Origin: CAYFJO01 sp964343305
GTDB lineage: Bacteria; Planctomycetota; Planctomycetia; Pirellulales; Pirellulaceae
DNA length: 38,761 nt
Assembly: GCA_964343305.1 (NCBI GenBank)
Contig: CAYFJO010000052.1
Coordinates: forward strand, 1-38,761
Direction: 5' to 3'
Part shown: positions 31,984 through 38,761 of the stretch, in pieces
Layout of the letters: every line of letters begins with the position of its first letter
Position numbering within the stretch: the first letter of the stretch is position 1
The notes under the pieces: generated by a model
The model's database searches: none
What the model saw: the letters and a program-made list of their open reading frames with translations, nothing else
Told to the model about the DNA's origin: nothing
Position numbers and translations under genes: made by a program

Positions 31984-32789
31984 GAGTTTTGAGACGTATT
32001 GATGACCGGCTGATTGGTGTCGATGGCAATTTTCGCCTGGGCAATGGGCAGCTTGATTGTAAATGCCGTGCCTGTCCCAACCGTGCTCTCGACGCGAATT
32101 CGACCTCGGTGAGCTTCGATGATGTCGCGACATGCGGACAATCCGAGTCCCGTGCCACCTTTACCAGACTCATCGGGGCCGGCCTTGGTGGTGAAGTAAG
32201 GATCGAAGATGCGTCGCAATTTGTTAGCGGGAATGCCATTGCCATTGTCGCGGACGAGCAGATCCACCGTGTTGGCATCTACGTCGTGTGTCAATGAGAT
32301 CAAAAGCCGGCCGCCTTGAGGCATGGCCTGGCGGGCGTTGGTCAACAGGTTCAACAGCACTTGTTGAATTTGATTGCCATTGGCCGCGACAAAAGGAACG
32401 TTGTGGAACTGCGTCTCCACCGTGATGCGGTATTTGTTCATCTCCCGCTCCAGCAACAATAGCGATTCCCTGATGAGCGAGACCAAGTCGGTCGGCGCCA
32501 TCTCGCGTCCGCGATTGCGAGCCATGCCGAGGATGGTCTTCGTGATCTTGGCGGCCCGCTCGCCGGCCGTGAGAATTTTGTCCAGTGCTTTGTCGCGAGT
32601 GGCGTCGTCCTTATGCCGCAGGCCCATCTTGGCGTAATTGATGATGGTCATCAGCACGTTGTTGAATTCGTGGGTGGTGGTTCCCAGCAGTTCGCCAAGT
32701 GCCGCTGATGTCTGAGCTTGGGCCAGTTGCTCACGAAGGATCGCAAGTTGTTCCTCTAGACCGGGTTGTTGCTCGGCATCATGTTGCAT
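31980..32789 (-). CDS. Soluble histidine kinase, no sensor domain
   Basis: 269 residues with no membrane segment. After a short coiled coil (LEEQLAILREQLAQAQTSAA) comes the H-box TTHEFNN with His40. The HATPase domain follows: N-box QQVLLNLLTNARQAM, DNGNGIP, FDPYFTTK and GKGGTGLGLS. It can be expected to autophosphorylate and pass phosphate to a response regulator, but no receiver or regulator gene is next to it. The first helix may be the input or dimerisation surface. It converges with the DUF1570 gene and diverges from the 86-residue gene. Confidence 0.9.
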   Translation of the reverse strand: MQHDAEQQPGLEEQLAILREQLAQAQTSAALGELLGTTTHEFNNVLMTIINYAKMGLRHKDDATRDKALDKILTAGERAAKITKTILGMARNRGREMAPTDLVSLIRESLLLLEREMNKYRITVETQFHNVPFVAANGNQIQQVLLNLLTNARQAMPQGGRLLISLTHDVDANTVDLLVRDNGNGIPANKLRRIFDPYFTTKAGPDESGKGGTGLGLSACRDIIEAHRGRIRVESTVGTGTAFTIKLPIAQAKIAIDTNQPVINTSQNS

Positions 32790-32987
32790 CGCATGTCCGT
32801 TTGGGTGAATTCCCGACGCTGGTTGCCAGTAAAGTTGATGTCGCCAAATCTATCTTGGCTGGCTTACGGCATCGCCGATGGTTCTCCCGCCTTACCTGAT
32901 GAGGAAGTCTTAACTTGTTGCAGATCCAAAGGTTAAACCACATTAACGTATCGTCGAATCGAGCTGTGCGACTGGAGAACAAACGTT

Positions 32988-32993
32988 TATAAT
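32988..32993 (+). promoter_or_regulatory. Candidate -10 box (TATAAT)
   Basis: A perfect TATAAT stands 49 bases before the ATG at 33043, in a 253-base divergent gap. No convincing -35 box is present at 16-18 bases, so this is only suggestive. Confidence 0.3.
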
Positions 32994-33042
32994 TCTGAGC
33001 CAACACGGATGGACAAAGACACGGAAAGTTGGGAAAGCTAGG

Positions 33043-33303
33043 ATGCACACAGTAGAAATGTTGGAGCAAGCGCTCGAAACGGCCGAACGGCTCGGCTACA
33101 AGATCAGACAGGAATACCTGGGCGGTTCGGGCGGCAGTGCCTGCGAATTTGGCGGACAGAAGTGGCTTTTTGTCGATTTGGCGCTCAATCAGATCGAGCA
33201 ACTAGACCAGGTCACCGAGGCACTCAAAGGTGACCCGGCGATTCACGTGATCGATATTCCAGAGTCCGTGCAGAAACTGTTGGATCTGCCCGAAGCCGCT
33301 TAG
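33043..33303 (+). CDS. Small cytoplasmic protein of unknown function
   Basis: 86 residues (MHTVEMLEQALETAERLGYK at the start). It has an N-terminal amphipathic helix, then RQEYLGGSGGSACEFGGQKW and a beta strand LFVDL, then helix NQIEQLDQVTEAL and a C-terminal helix. There is no signal peptide. The pattern suggests a compact alpha/beta domain. I do not recognise the family. It is flanked by a TATAAT upstream and a hairpin directly after the stop, so it appears to be a single-gene transcript. Confidence 0.7.
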   Translation: MHTVEMLEQALETAERLGYKIRQEYLGGSGGSACEFGGQKWLFVDLALNQIEQLDQVTEALKGDPAIHVIDIPESVQKLLDLPEAA

Positions 33304-33304
33304 C

Positions 33305-33362
33305 GTAGTTCGGTTTCTCCGACACCGAGCGCGCGGGTCTCGGAGAGCCCCGCCGACACTAC
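33305..33362. repeat. Hairpin between convergent gene ends
   Basis: TCTCCGA at 33316-33322 pairs with TCGGAGA at 33340-33346, and the ends GTAGT (33305-33309) and ACTAC (33358-33362) also pair. It fills the gap between the stops at 33303 and 33359 and overlaps the latter, so it may act as a bidirectional terminator as well as a dispersed element. Confidence 0.65.
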
Positions 33363-33631
33363 TCTTTGTACCAGCAACGAATGAACTGGTGCCAACGGGC
33401 CGGTGAATCGCCGCTTGTTCCCAACGACACGTCGCCAGACCCTTCTTCGTGCCGGCTCCAAATGTTCGGCAAGACCACGGTCTCGATGTTGATCAGTTTC
33501 ACTCCCGTCTGCGCCGCCCATTCGTTTGCCGCCGTGACGGCCTCATCCAGCGATTCATAGTCGCCTTCGCGAAACAATCCTGGTTCCGTCAGCATGTTGG
33601 GCACAAAATCCCTAAACTTCAAAACCTTCAT
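33359..33631 (-). CDS. Small protein downstream of nadD
   Basis: 90 residues, starting 9 bases after the nadD stop, so probably in the same transcript. Visible features: MKVLKFRDFVPNMLTEPGLF, a helix DYESLDEAVTAANEWAAQTG, then a beta segment VKLINIETVVLPNIWS and a C-terminal WHQFIRCWYKE. There is no signal peptide or cysteine motif. The family is not recognised. It is not the ribosome silencing factor RsfS that often follows nadD, as it lacks that length and motifs. Confidence 0.7.
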   Translation of the reverse strand: MKVLKFRDFVPNMLTEPGLFREGDYESLDEAVTAANEWAAQTGVKLINIETVVLPNIWSRHEEGSGDVSLGTSGDSPARWHQFIRCWYKE

Positions 33632-33640
33632 GACAGCGCC

Positions 33641-34258
33641 TCACTCGCGGTAAAGCCCGTGCGTCTCGATGTACATCTCCACAGCGCGAGGCATCTGAAA
33701 CCGCACGCTGCCTCCATTGGCAATGCGCTTGCGAAGTTCCCGGCTGCTGATGCCCATCTCCGGCATTTCGACCATGTGTTGGCGAAACAACTCGATGCGA
33801 TCCCGGGACGCAAACGATTCCAGCGATGCAAAGTTCTCCTGGGGACCGTCCGCTCGGTGCACGGTACACAGCGTGGCTAGTTTGCAGATCCGCGCCGGCT
33901 CGCGCCAATTCGGCAAATCGTTCAGCGTGTCTGATCCTAACAGGAAAAACAAATCGGCATCCGCGTTTTTGTCGCGAATTTGCTGCAACGTTTCCACCGT
34001 GAAACTCACGCCCTCGCGATCGATCTCCATTGTCGAAACATCGAACGATTCATTCCCGGCGACGGCCAATTTCAGCATCTCGACGCGGTGTCTTCCCTCG
34101 GCCAAATGCCTTTCCTGCTTGTGAGGCGGAACGGCCGCCGGCACAAACCACACCTGGTCCAGAGAACACTGCTCACGACAACTTTCCGCCAAAAGCAAGT
34201 GCCCATAATGGACAGGATCGAAAGAACCACCGAAAATGCCAATACGTTTTGATGTCAT
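33641..34258 (-). CDS. nadD: Nicotinate-nucleotide adenylyltransferase
   Basis: 205 residues from the ATG at 34258. It transfers AMP from ATP to nicotinate mononucleotide in NAD synthesis. The nucleotidyltransferase motif GSFDPVHYGH is at 11-20, PAAVPPHKQ follows for substrate binding, FLLGSDTLNDLPNW matches the family core, and ISSRELRKRI near the C-terminus corresponds to the ISSTxIR motif. It is divergent from priA with 75 bases between; the 90-residue gene lies downstream. As a cytoplasmic NAD enzyme it has no evident link with the NAD-consuming TIR gene 27 kb away. Confidence 0.95.
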   Translation of the reverse strand: MTSKRIGIFGGSFDPVHYGHLLLAESCREQCSLDQVWFVPAAVPPHKQERHLAEGRHRVEMLKLAVAGNESFDVSTMEIDREGVSFTVETLQQIRDKNADADLFFLLGSDTLNDLPNWREPARICKLATLCTVHRADGPQENFASLESFASRDRIELFRQHMVEMPEMGISSRELRKRIANGGSVRFQMPRAVEMYIETHGLYRE

Positions 34259-34333
34259 AGATGTTTCCCAATTTCATCATATCTACGCCACGAAGAATTA
34301 GCCACCGCTGACACGACACTCCGATAACTCAGC

Positions 34334-36619
34334 ATGACGGATCAACAACAAGAACTGTTCGAAACCGAGCCGGCTCCCTGGGAGCTTGATGCGCAAGACG
34401 AACGGCTCGTTGCGACGGTCGTGTTTGCGGAAATTCCGTACGGCCCGTTTGACTATACGGTGCCTGAACGTTTGCGAGGCGATGTCGAAGCGGGACGCCG
34501 TGTTCGCGTTCCGCTGGGGCGCGGCAACCGAGCTGTGGTTGGCTATTGCACGTGTGTGGAAAACCGCCCGGCCGGTTCACGACAACTCAAAGAAATTCGT
34601 TCAGTCCTGGATACTCAGCGGCTGGTGTCGCCGGCGATGTTGCGGGTGACCGATTGGATGGGGCAATACTATTTGTGTCAGTGGGGGCAGGCAATCGAAG
34701 CGGCCGTTCCGGCCGGCGTGCGCGGCCAGGCGGGCATGCGCGAAATGCTGTTCCTGAGTGTGCCGACCAACGTCGCCGCTCGTCTGACTCAATTGAAACT
34801 TCCGCCCAAGCAAGCCAAGGCGCTGAAAATCCTCGCCGCGTCGCCGAAGCCGCTCACGCCGCCACAATTGGCGACTGCCGCGCATTGCACGCAAGCACCC
34901 ATCCAGCAACTCCGTCGCAAAGGTCTCATCCAGTCGGACGTTCGTCGCACACAATCGCGCGATCACGACATTCCCACGGAAAAACGCGAGCAGGCCCTGA
35001 CGCTGAATGACGCGCAGCAGACGGCACTCGACGCGATCCTCGATGTGCTCAATTCCGGCCGGCACGAGACCATTTTGCTGCACGGCATCACGGGCAGCGG
35101 CAAGACCGAAGTCTACATCCGTGCGATCGAAGAAGTCATCAGCTTCGGCCGACAGGCGATCGTGCTGGTTCCCGAAATCAGCCTAACCCCGCAAACACGG
35201 CAACGTTTTCGGTCGCGGTTCGATCGAGTCGCCGTGCTGCACAGCAATTTGAGCGATTCCGAACGCCACTGGCATTGGCAGCGAATCGCCCGCGGCGAAG
35301 TAGAAGTTGTCGTCGGAGCGCGAAGTGCAATCTTTGCCCCCACGCCACATTTGGGACTGATCGTGATGGACGAGGAGCACGAAGCTTCGTTCAAACAGGA
35401 CAAAGTGCCGCGTTATCATGCGCGCGATGTCGCGTTGCAGCGATCACGGATGGAAAACACTCCGCTGGTTTTGGGTACGGCCACGCCGTCGCTGGAAAGC
35501 TGGATGGCGGCACAACAGAACGACTTTCGAATTGCCCGTTTGCCGAATCGAGTTTTAGATCGCCCGTTGCCCGACGTTTCGATCGTCGATCTTCGGGCAG
35601 AGTCGCTCGACAAACACAGTCGCGGTGCGATCAGCCGACCGTTGCACGCCGCCATGAAGGAAACTCTGATCGACGGCGGGCAAGTGATTTTGTTGTTGAA
35701 CCGCCGCGGTTTTTCGACGGTCATCCAATGCCCATCGTGTGGATTTGTGGTGCGGTGCCCAGAATGTGAAGTATCGTTGACACATCACCGCGAAGGTGAG
35801 CGAGCGGTTTGCCACTATTGCGACCACAACATCGCCGCGCCGCCGGTTTGTTCCGATTGCAAGTTCGAAGGAATTCGATACGGCGGTCTGGGAACACAGC
35901 GATTGGAAGCCGAAGTGCGGTCACAATTCCCCGACTTCGAGTGCCTGCGCATGGACAGCGACTCGATGCAGGGGCAAGGAAGTCACGAGGCGGCGCTGGC
36001 GCGGTTTCGCAGCGGCGATGTCAAGATTTTGCTTGGCACGCAGATGATCGCCAAGGGATTGGACTTTCCCAATGTCACGCTCGTGGGCGTGGTCAATGCA
36101 GACATCGCATTGCATTTTCCGGACTATCGGGCGGCGGAGCGAACATTTCAACTGGTCACACAAGTTGCCGGGCGATCCGGCCGCGGGGACAAAGGCGGCC
36201 GTGTCATTGTGCAGACGTTCAGCCCGGACCATCCCGCCATCGAAGCCGCTCGTCGCCACGATTTCGAAATGTTCGCTGAACAAGAACTGCCCATTCGCAA
36301 GTCACTCGGTTATCCGCCCATGACATCATCCGTGCGATTGGTCTTCCGAGGCAGTTCGCAAACCGCCACGGAAGAATTCAACCGGCACATCACGGAATTG
36401 GTTCGCAAACACATTGCCGAAAACAAGCTGGACGCAAGAGTGCTCGGCCCGGCCTCAGCTCCGATTTCAAAGCTGCGCGGCAAGTACCGCTATCACACGT
36501 TAATCCTAACGACCGATGGACCTCAGCTACGCGGATTCATCGGCAACTTATTACGCGAAACCAAACCGCCAAGCGACGTACAATGGATCGCGGACGTGGA
36601 TCCGGTTGATATGCTTTGA
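34334..36619 (+). CDS. priA: Primosomal replication restart helicase PriA
   Basis: 761 residues from the ATG at 34334. The N-terminal 3'-DNA-end-binding domain includes EIPYGPFDYTVPE. The helicase core has Walker A GITGSGKT (251-258), DEEH at 346-349, GTATPSLESW and QVAGRSGRG (motif VI). The zinc module has paired cysteines from residue 466 on (CPSCGFVVRCPEC, CHYCDHN, CSDCKFEG). KGLDFPNVTLVGVVNAD and the C-terminal GPASAPISKLRGKYRYHTLI complete the family pattern. It restarts stalled forks by loading DnaB. Confidence 0.97.
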   Translation: MTDQQQELFETEPAPWELDAQDERLVATVVFAEIPYGPFDYTVPERLRGDVEAGRRVRVPLGRGNRAVVGYCTCVENRPAGSRQLKEIRSVLDTQRLVSPAMLRVTDWMGQYYLCQWGQAIEAAVPAGVRGQAGMREMLFLSVPTNVAARLTQLKLPPKQAKALKILAASPKPLTPPQLATAAHCTQAPIQQLRRKGLIQSDVRRTQSRDHDIPTEKREQALTLNDAQQTALDAILDVLNSGRHETILLHGITGSGKTEVYIRAIEEVISFGRQAIVLVPEISLTPQTRQRFRSRFDRVAVLHSNLSDSERHWHWQRIARGEVEVVVGARSAIFAPTPHLGLIVMDEEHEASFKQDKVPRYHARDVALQRSRMENTPLVLGTATPSLESWMAAQQNDFRIARLPNRVLDRPLPDVSIVDLRAESLDKHSRGAISRPLHAAMKETLIDGGQVILLLNRRGFSTVIQCPSCGFVVRCPECEVSLTHHREGERAVCHYCDHNIAAPPVCSDCKFEGIRYGGLGTQRLEAEVRSQFPDFECLRMDSDSMQGQGSHEAALARFRSGDVKILLGTQMIAKGLDFPNVTLVGVVNADIALHFPDYRAAERTFQLVTQVAGRSGRGDKGGRVIVQTFSPDHPAIEAARRHDFEMFAEQELPIRKSLGYPPMTSSVRLVFRGSSQTATEEFNRHITELVRKHIAENKLDARVLGPASAPISKLRGKYRYHTLILTTDGPQLRGFIGNLLRETKPPSDVQWIADVDPVDML

Positions 36620-37470
36620 ATTTGAAATGCGAAATTCCTTGTTCGATATCCAGCATTCATCTGCTAGCAACATCTGCCCTTGTTCAAGTCGCCACGCTAA
36701 TCTATCCTACCGGCCCGCCAAAGTAGATGAATGCGGTTGAACGGACCGGGAAGGAATTTCCGGTCGCATGAGAACCAACAATTGGCGGTCAGCGTAAGAA
36801 GGAAAAGACGCATCTCAACAGGAACGGATTCCATCCCACCTAATGAGTTTTCCTTCATGGGAAATTGTGCCGCGGATGGAAAAGACGGCGGATCGAACGA
36901 TCGGACTTATCACGCCCCTTTCGATTCTTCGTCGTGGTGCCACCGATGGCTCCAAGCAGGGCAACTGCAACCGCTCTGTCGAAGGTAACGGGTCGTCCTA
37001 ATGCGACGCGTGCCAGAGTCCTTTCCTCGACCCACGCTGACACGTTGTGCGAATGATTCAGCCTTTCCGGCCAGACGCTTAAGGCCGTTAACCTGAAGAG
37101 TCGCCGGTTCTTGACAGAAGCCGCAAAGGCGGACGTGTCGCGCGGGAGCGATACAACAGTTTCGTTTGAGGAATCGATTGAATTCGAAGGTGCTACTGGA
37201 CGATAAGCTGAGTGTTTTCCTGTTGCTACGAAGTTGGTTGGAACAACCAGGCACCAGCCTGGAGAGTTTTCCATCTGTAACGGATCGCATACACAAGCAC
37301 GGACTGTGGCACTGGCGCAACGTAGAAGTTTGGGAAAGTAGATAGTGGCCCAGTCGATCGTGACTTGTGCAAGAGTTCGAGACCGTTTTCATGCGGACCC
37401 AACCGGGTTTTGTCGGACCAGCATCTCGTGATCGCTCGCCAATTGTCGACTTGCCCCAACCGCATTTTGG

Positions 37471-37476
37471 TATACT
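37471..37476 (+). promoter_or_regulatory. Candidate -10 box of flgM
   Basis: TATACT lies 107 bases before the flgM ATG. The upstream hexamers at suitable distance match a -35 box poorly, and no FliA-type (sigma-28) promoter is visible. Confidence 0.3.
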
Positions 37477-37509
37477 GACAATCACACGTGGTGCTTGAGA
37501 CTCGCAATG

Positions 37510-37543
37510 AAACGTCCGAAGTTTTAGGAAACTTCTGACGTTT
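37510..37543. repeat. Hairpin in the flgM 5' leader
   Basis: Arms 37510-37524 and 37529-37543 pair at 14 of 15 positions around a TAGG loop. The arm sequence (AAACGTCCGAAGTTT) shares CCGAAGT with the unit at 30149-30236. It is 40 bases before the flgM ATG and would be transcribed if the upstream promoter is real. Confidence 0.75.
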
Positions 37544-37583
37544 ACCCAGCGATTGCAGCAGGCCCCACCAGGGAGAACAAGCA

Positions 37584-37886
37584 ATGCAGATTAACGGCCC
37601 CGCACACGTTCATGGTACGCAGCCCATCAATGCTCCACACCGCAGCGGCCCGGCTCAGCAAGCGACTCCCGCCAACCCCGCGCAAGGAGCCGATCAATTG
37701 GATATTTCCCGCGAAGCTGACGACCTCATCCAGACGCGCGAAGTCGCGCAATCCGCCGCCCACGAGATTCAACAATCGCGTGCTGAACGGCTGGCACAGA
37801 TCAAATCCGAGATTCAAGCTGGCACGTACGAAACGCCGGACAAGCTCGATATCGCCGTGGGCAATTTGCTCGATGAGTTAGGATAA
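37584..37886 (+). CDS. flgM: Anti-sigma-28 factor FlgM
   Basis: 100 residues from the ATG at 37584; GGGAG lies 10 bases upstream. The N-terminal 35 residues are Pro/Ala/His-rich and probably unstructured, as in other FlgM proteins. The conserved part is DQLDISREADDLIQTREV followed by RAERLAQIKSEIQAGTYETP and DKLDIAVGNLLDELG, which are the helices that hold FliA. FlgM keeps sigma-28 inactive until it is exported through the hook-basal body. No flagellar genes are next to it in the window, so it is a detached member of the regulon. Confidence 0.88.
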   Translation: MQINGPAHVHGTQPINAPHRSGPAQQATPANPAQGADQLDISREADDLIQTREVAQSAAHEIQQSRAERLAQIKSEIQAGTYETPDKLDIAVGNLLDELG

Positions 37887-37999
37887 ACCAGAGGTTTCCG
37901 TCGTTTGGCGGCAAGCCCAAGGCGACCGTGTTTTACACTTCGAAACGCTGTCACCTATGGTTTGTCGTTCAACGTTCGGCGGCGATTGAATCGCTCATC

Positions 38000-38028
38000 T
38001 TGGCATTGAATGGGTGCCGAATTAGAAT
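38000..38028 (+). promoter_or_regulatory. Sigma-70-type promoter of the Fur-family gene
   Basis: TTGGCA (38000-38005) and TAGAAT (38023-38028) each match consensus at five of six positions with the optimal 17-base spacing, 32 bases before the ATG at 38061. No clear Fur-box inverted repeat is visible over it. Confidence 0.6.
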
Positions 38029-38060
38029 CGCAATAGACTTTCCATTCGCCCCTTGATCAA

Positions 38061-38573
38061 ATGAGCAACATGACCGAAAAACAGTCGTTAGGCAGTGTCG
38101 AAGTTTCGCTATCTCCCCAAGAGCGGTTTGAAGAGTATTGTCAGACCCAAGGGATGCGGAATACGGAACAACGGCGAAGCGTGCTTGACCAGGTGTTCAG
38201 CCATCACGACCACTTTGACGCGGATATGTTGATCGAACAACTCCCGCGCAAAGGCGAAGATGGCTACGTCAGTCGGCCCACCGTGTATCGCACATTGGCG
38301 GAATTTGTCGACGCCGGCTTGCTCCGCAAGTTTGAACTCGACGGCCGAGCGGTTTATGAACACGACTATGGCTATCCACAACACGATCATCTGTACTGCC
38401 ACAAATGCCGCAAGTTGATCGAGTTTCAAAGTGACGAGCTTTTGGAACTGCGCGACAAAGTGGCGCGCGAGCAGAAATTCCGCGTGGAAAGCCACCGCTT
38501 GATCATCTCGGGCGTTTGCAACGACTGCGCACGATCGCGACGCCGGGTGAAACGCAAGGTCGATCTTATCTAA
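38061..38573 (+). CDS. Fur-family metalloregulator
   Basis: 170 residues from the ATG at 38061 (another in-frame ATG is at 38070). The winged helix runs over about residues 15-85 (GMRNTEQRRSVLDQVFSHHD, DGYVSRPTVYRTLAEFVDAG). Metal-binding features are HHDHFDAD, YPQHDHLYCHKCRKLIEF and CNDCARSRRR, so both CxxC pairs of the structural zinc site are present. The family includes Fur, Zur and PerR; the HDHLYCHKC segment is common to Fur and Zur types and does not decide the metal. A C-terminal basic tail (RSRRRVKRKVDLI) is slightly unusual. Its stop overlaps that of the convergent purB. Confidence 0.9.
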   Translation: MSNMTEKQSLGSVEVSLSPQERFEEYCQTQGMRNTEQRRSVLDQVFSHHDHFDADMLIEQLPRKGEDGYVSRPTVYRTLAEFVDAGLLRKFELDGRAVYEHDYGYPQHDHLYCHKCRKLIEFQSDELLELRDKVAREQKFRVESHRLIISGVCNDCARSRRRVKRKVDLI

Positions 38574-38761
38574 ACGTTGACATCGCCCCCTAGTTCGTCC
38601 CGGAAATCCGCAGACTTGCGGATCGGTTCGACCACCTGCTCAATAAACTCGTCCACTTGCTGCGGAGCCCGTCCGACGAATTGCGACGCATCCATGGCTG
38701 CGTCGATGTCCACTCCGCCAAACGCTTCATCGCCAGCCAGCCGCTCCAGCAGATCATTCGG
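38570..38761 (-). CDS. purB: Adenylosuccinate lyase, C-terminal 63 residues
   Basis: The frame is open from the window edge to a TAG at 38572-38570, giving 63 residues. LLERLAGDEAFGGVDIDAAM and FVGRAPQQVDEFIEQVVEPI match the C-terminal helical end of adenylosuccinate lyase, where GRAPxQVxEF is a recognisable signature. The enzyme acts twice in purine synthesis (SAICAR and adenylosuccinate cleavage). The call rests on this C-terminal fragment only. The stop overlaps the last bases of the Fur-family gene on the other strand. Confidence 0.75.
   Translation of the reverse strand, partial: PNDLLERLAGDEAFGGVDIDAAMDASQFVGRAPQQVDEFIEQVVEPIRKSADFRDELGGDVNV

Larger units (their letters stand above)
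36620..37583. other. 964-base gene-free stretch between priA and flgM
   Basis: No open frame here looks like protein; those present are Cys/Arg/Ser-rich and lack binding sites. A small perfect hairpin CCAGGC-ACCA-GCCTGG is at 37247-37262, next to GGTTG/CAACC at 37236-37248. The minus strand around 36980-37040 contains GAGGAAAG but no further match to RNase P RNA that I can see. The right end holds a candidate promoter and a hairpin for flgM. A structured or small RNA, or a decayed gene, is possible. Confidence 0.6.

Noticed and set aside
31715..32278. 187-residue minus-strand frame next to the histidine kinase
   Set aside because: It overlaps the C-terminal ATPase domain of the kinase in another frame and runs through the inverted repeats; no domain is visible.
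36960..37060. Possible RNase P RNA on the minus strand (GAGGAAAG)
   Set aside because: Only this one short motif fits; the other conserved segments were not found in order.
36855..37584. Minus-strand open frames of 139 and 224 residues in the priA-flgM gap
   Set aside because: They overlap each other in different frames, lack ribosome binding sites and domain motifs, and are rich in Arg/Ser/Cys. They could at most be remnants.

Overview
The window looks like chromosomal DNA of a planctomycete, most likely a Pirellulales-type organism. This is inferred from the protein set: a secreted SHD1 protein, a DUF1570 metalloprotease-like protein, large secreted glycan-active proteins, a hopanoid pair (squalene-hopene cyclase and HpnH), a stand-alone FlgM, and many short paired palindromes between genes. 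No rRNA, tRNA, CRISPR array, IS element or prophage was recognised by eye.

Region 1 (1-5786, minus strand) is one tightly coupled operon of secreted proteins: a 1067-residue lyase-like protein with a C-terminal CBM9-like domain, a prenyltransferase-fold protein with a PHP-like C-terminal half, and a BNR-repeat protein cut by the window edge. Both junctions are 4-base ATGA stop/start overlaps. A second operon at 11662-14942 holds a paralogue of the lyase followed, again through ATGA, by an SHD1 protein. A beta-helix protein (15045-16280) lies next to it. Diverging from that is a plus-strand run of a ceramidase-like hydrolase, a PhoD-like phosphatase, an alpha/beta hydrolase and a second beta-helix protein (16413-22518). 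Together this resembles a locus for taking apart a complex, possibly uronate-containing, glycan. No sulfatase, SusC/D pair or dedicated regulator is present in the window.

Region 2 (6049-11518, plus strand) interrupts the glycan genes. After an unassigned basic protein come a TIR/NB-ARC protein that stops right after its nucleotide-binding domain, a 246-base stretch with an out-of-frame coding remnant, a DUF4062/NACHT-type STAND NTPase, and a TPR protein whose GTG start lies inside the end of the NTPase gene. This is the best candidate for an undescribed conflict or immune system here.

Region 3 (22553-32789) carries a DHDPS/NAL-family aldolase, a GT-C-like membrane protein, shc and hpnH (hopanoid synthesis), a PilZ-like protein, a DUF1570 protein and a soluble histidine kinase. 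Region 4 (33043-38761) is housekeeping: a small conserved-looking protein, nadD with a short downstream partner, priA, a 964-base gene-free stretch, flgM, a Fur-family regulator, and the C-terminal end of purB.

A striking feature unrelated to protein function is a set of at least nine inverted-repeat elements of differing sequence but similar design. They sit in gaps from 14.9 kb to 37.5 kb, and one lies in frame inside a coding sequence.
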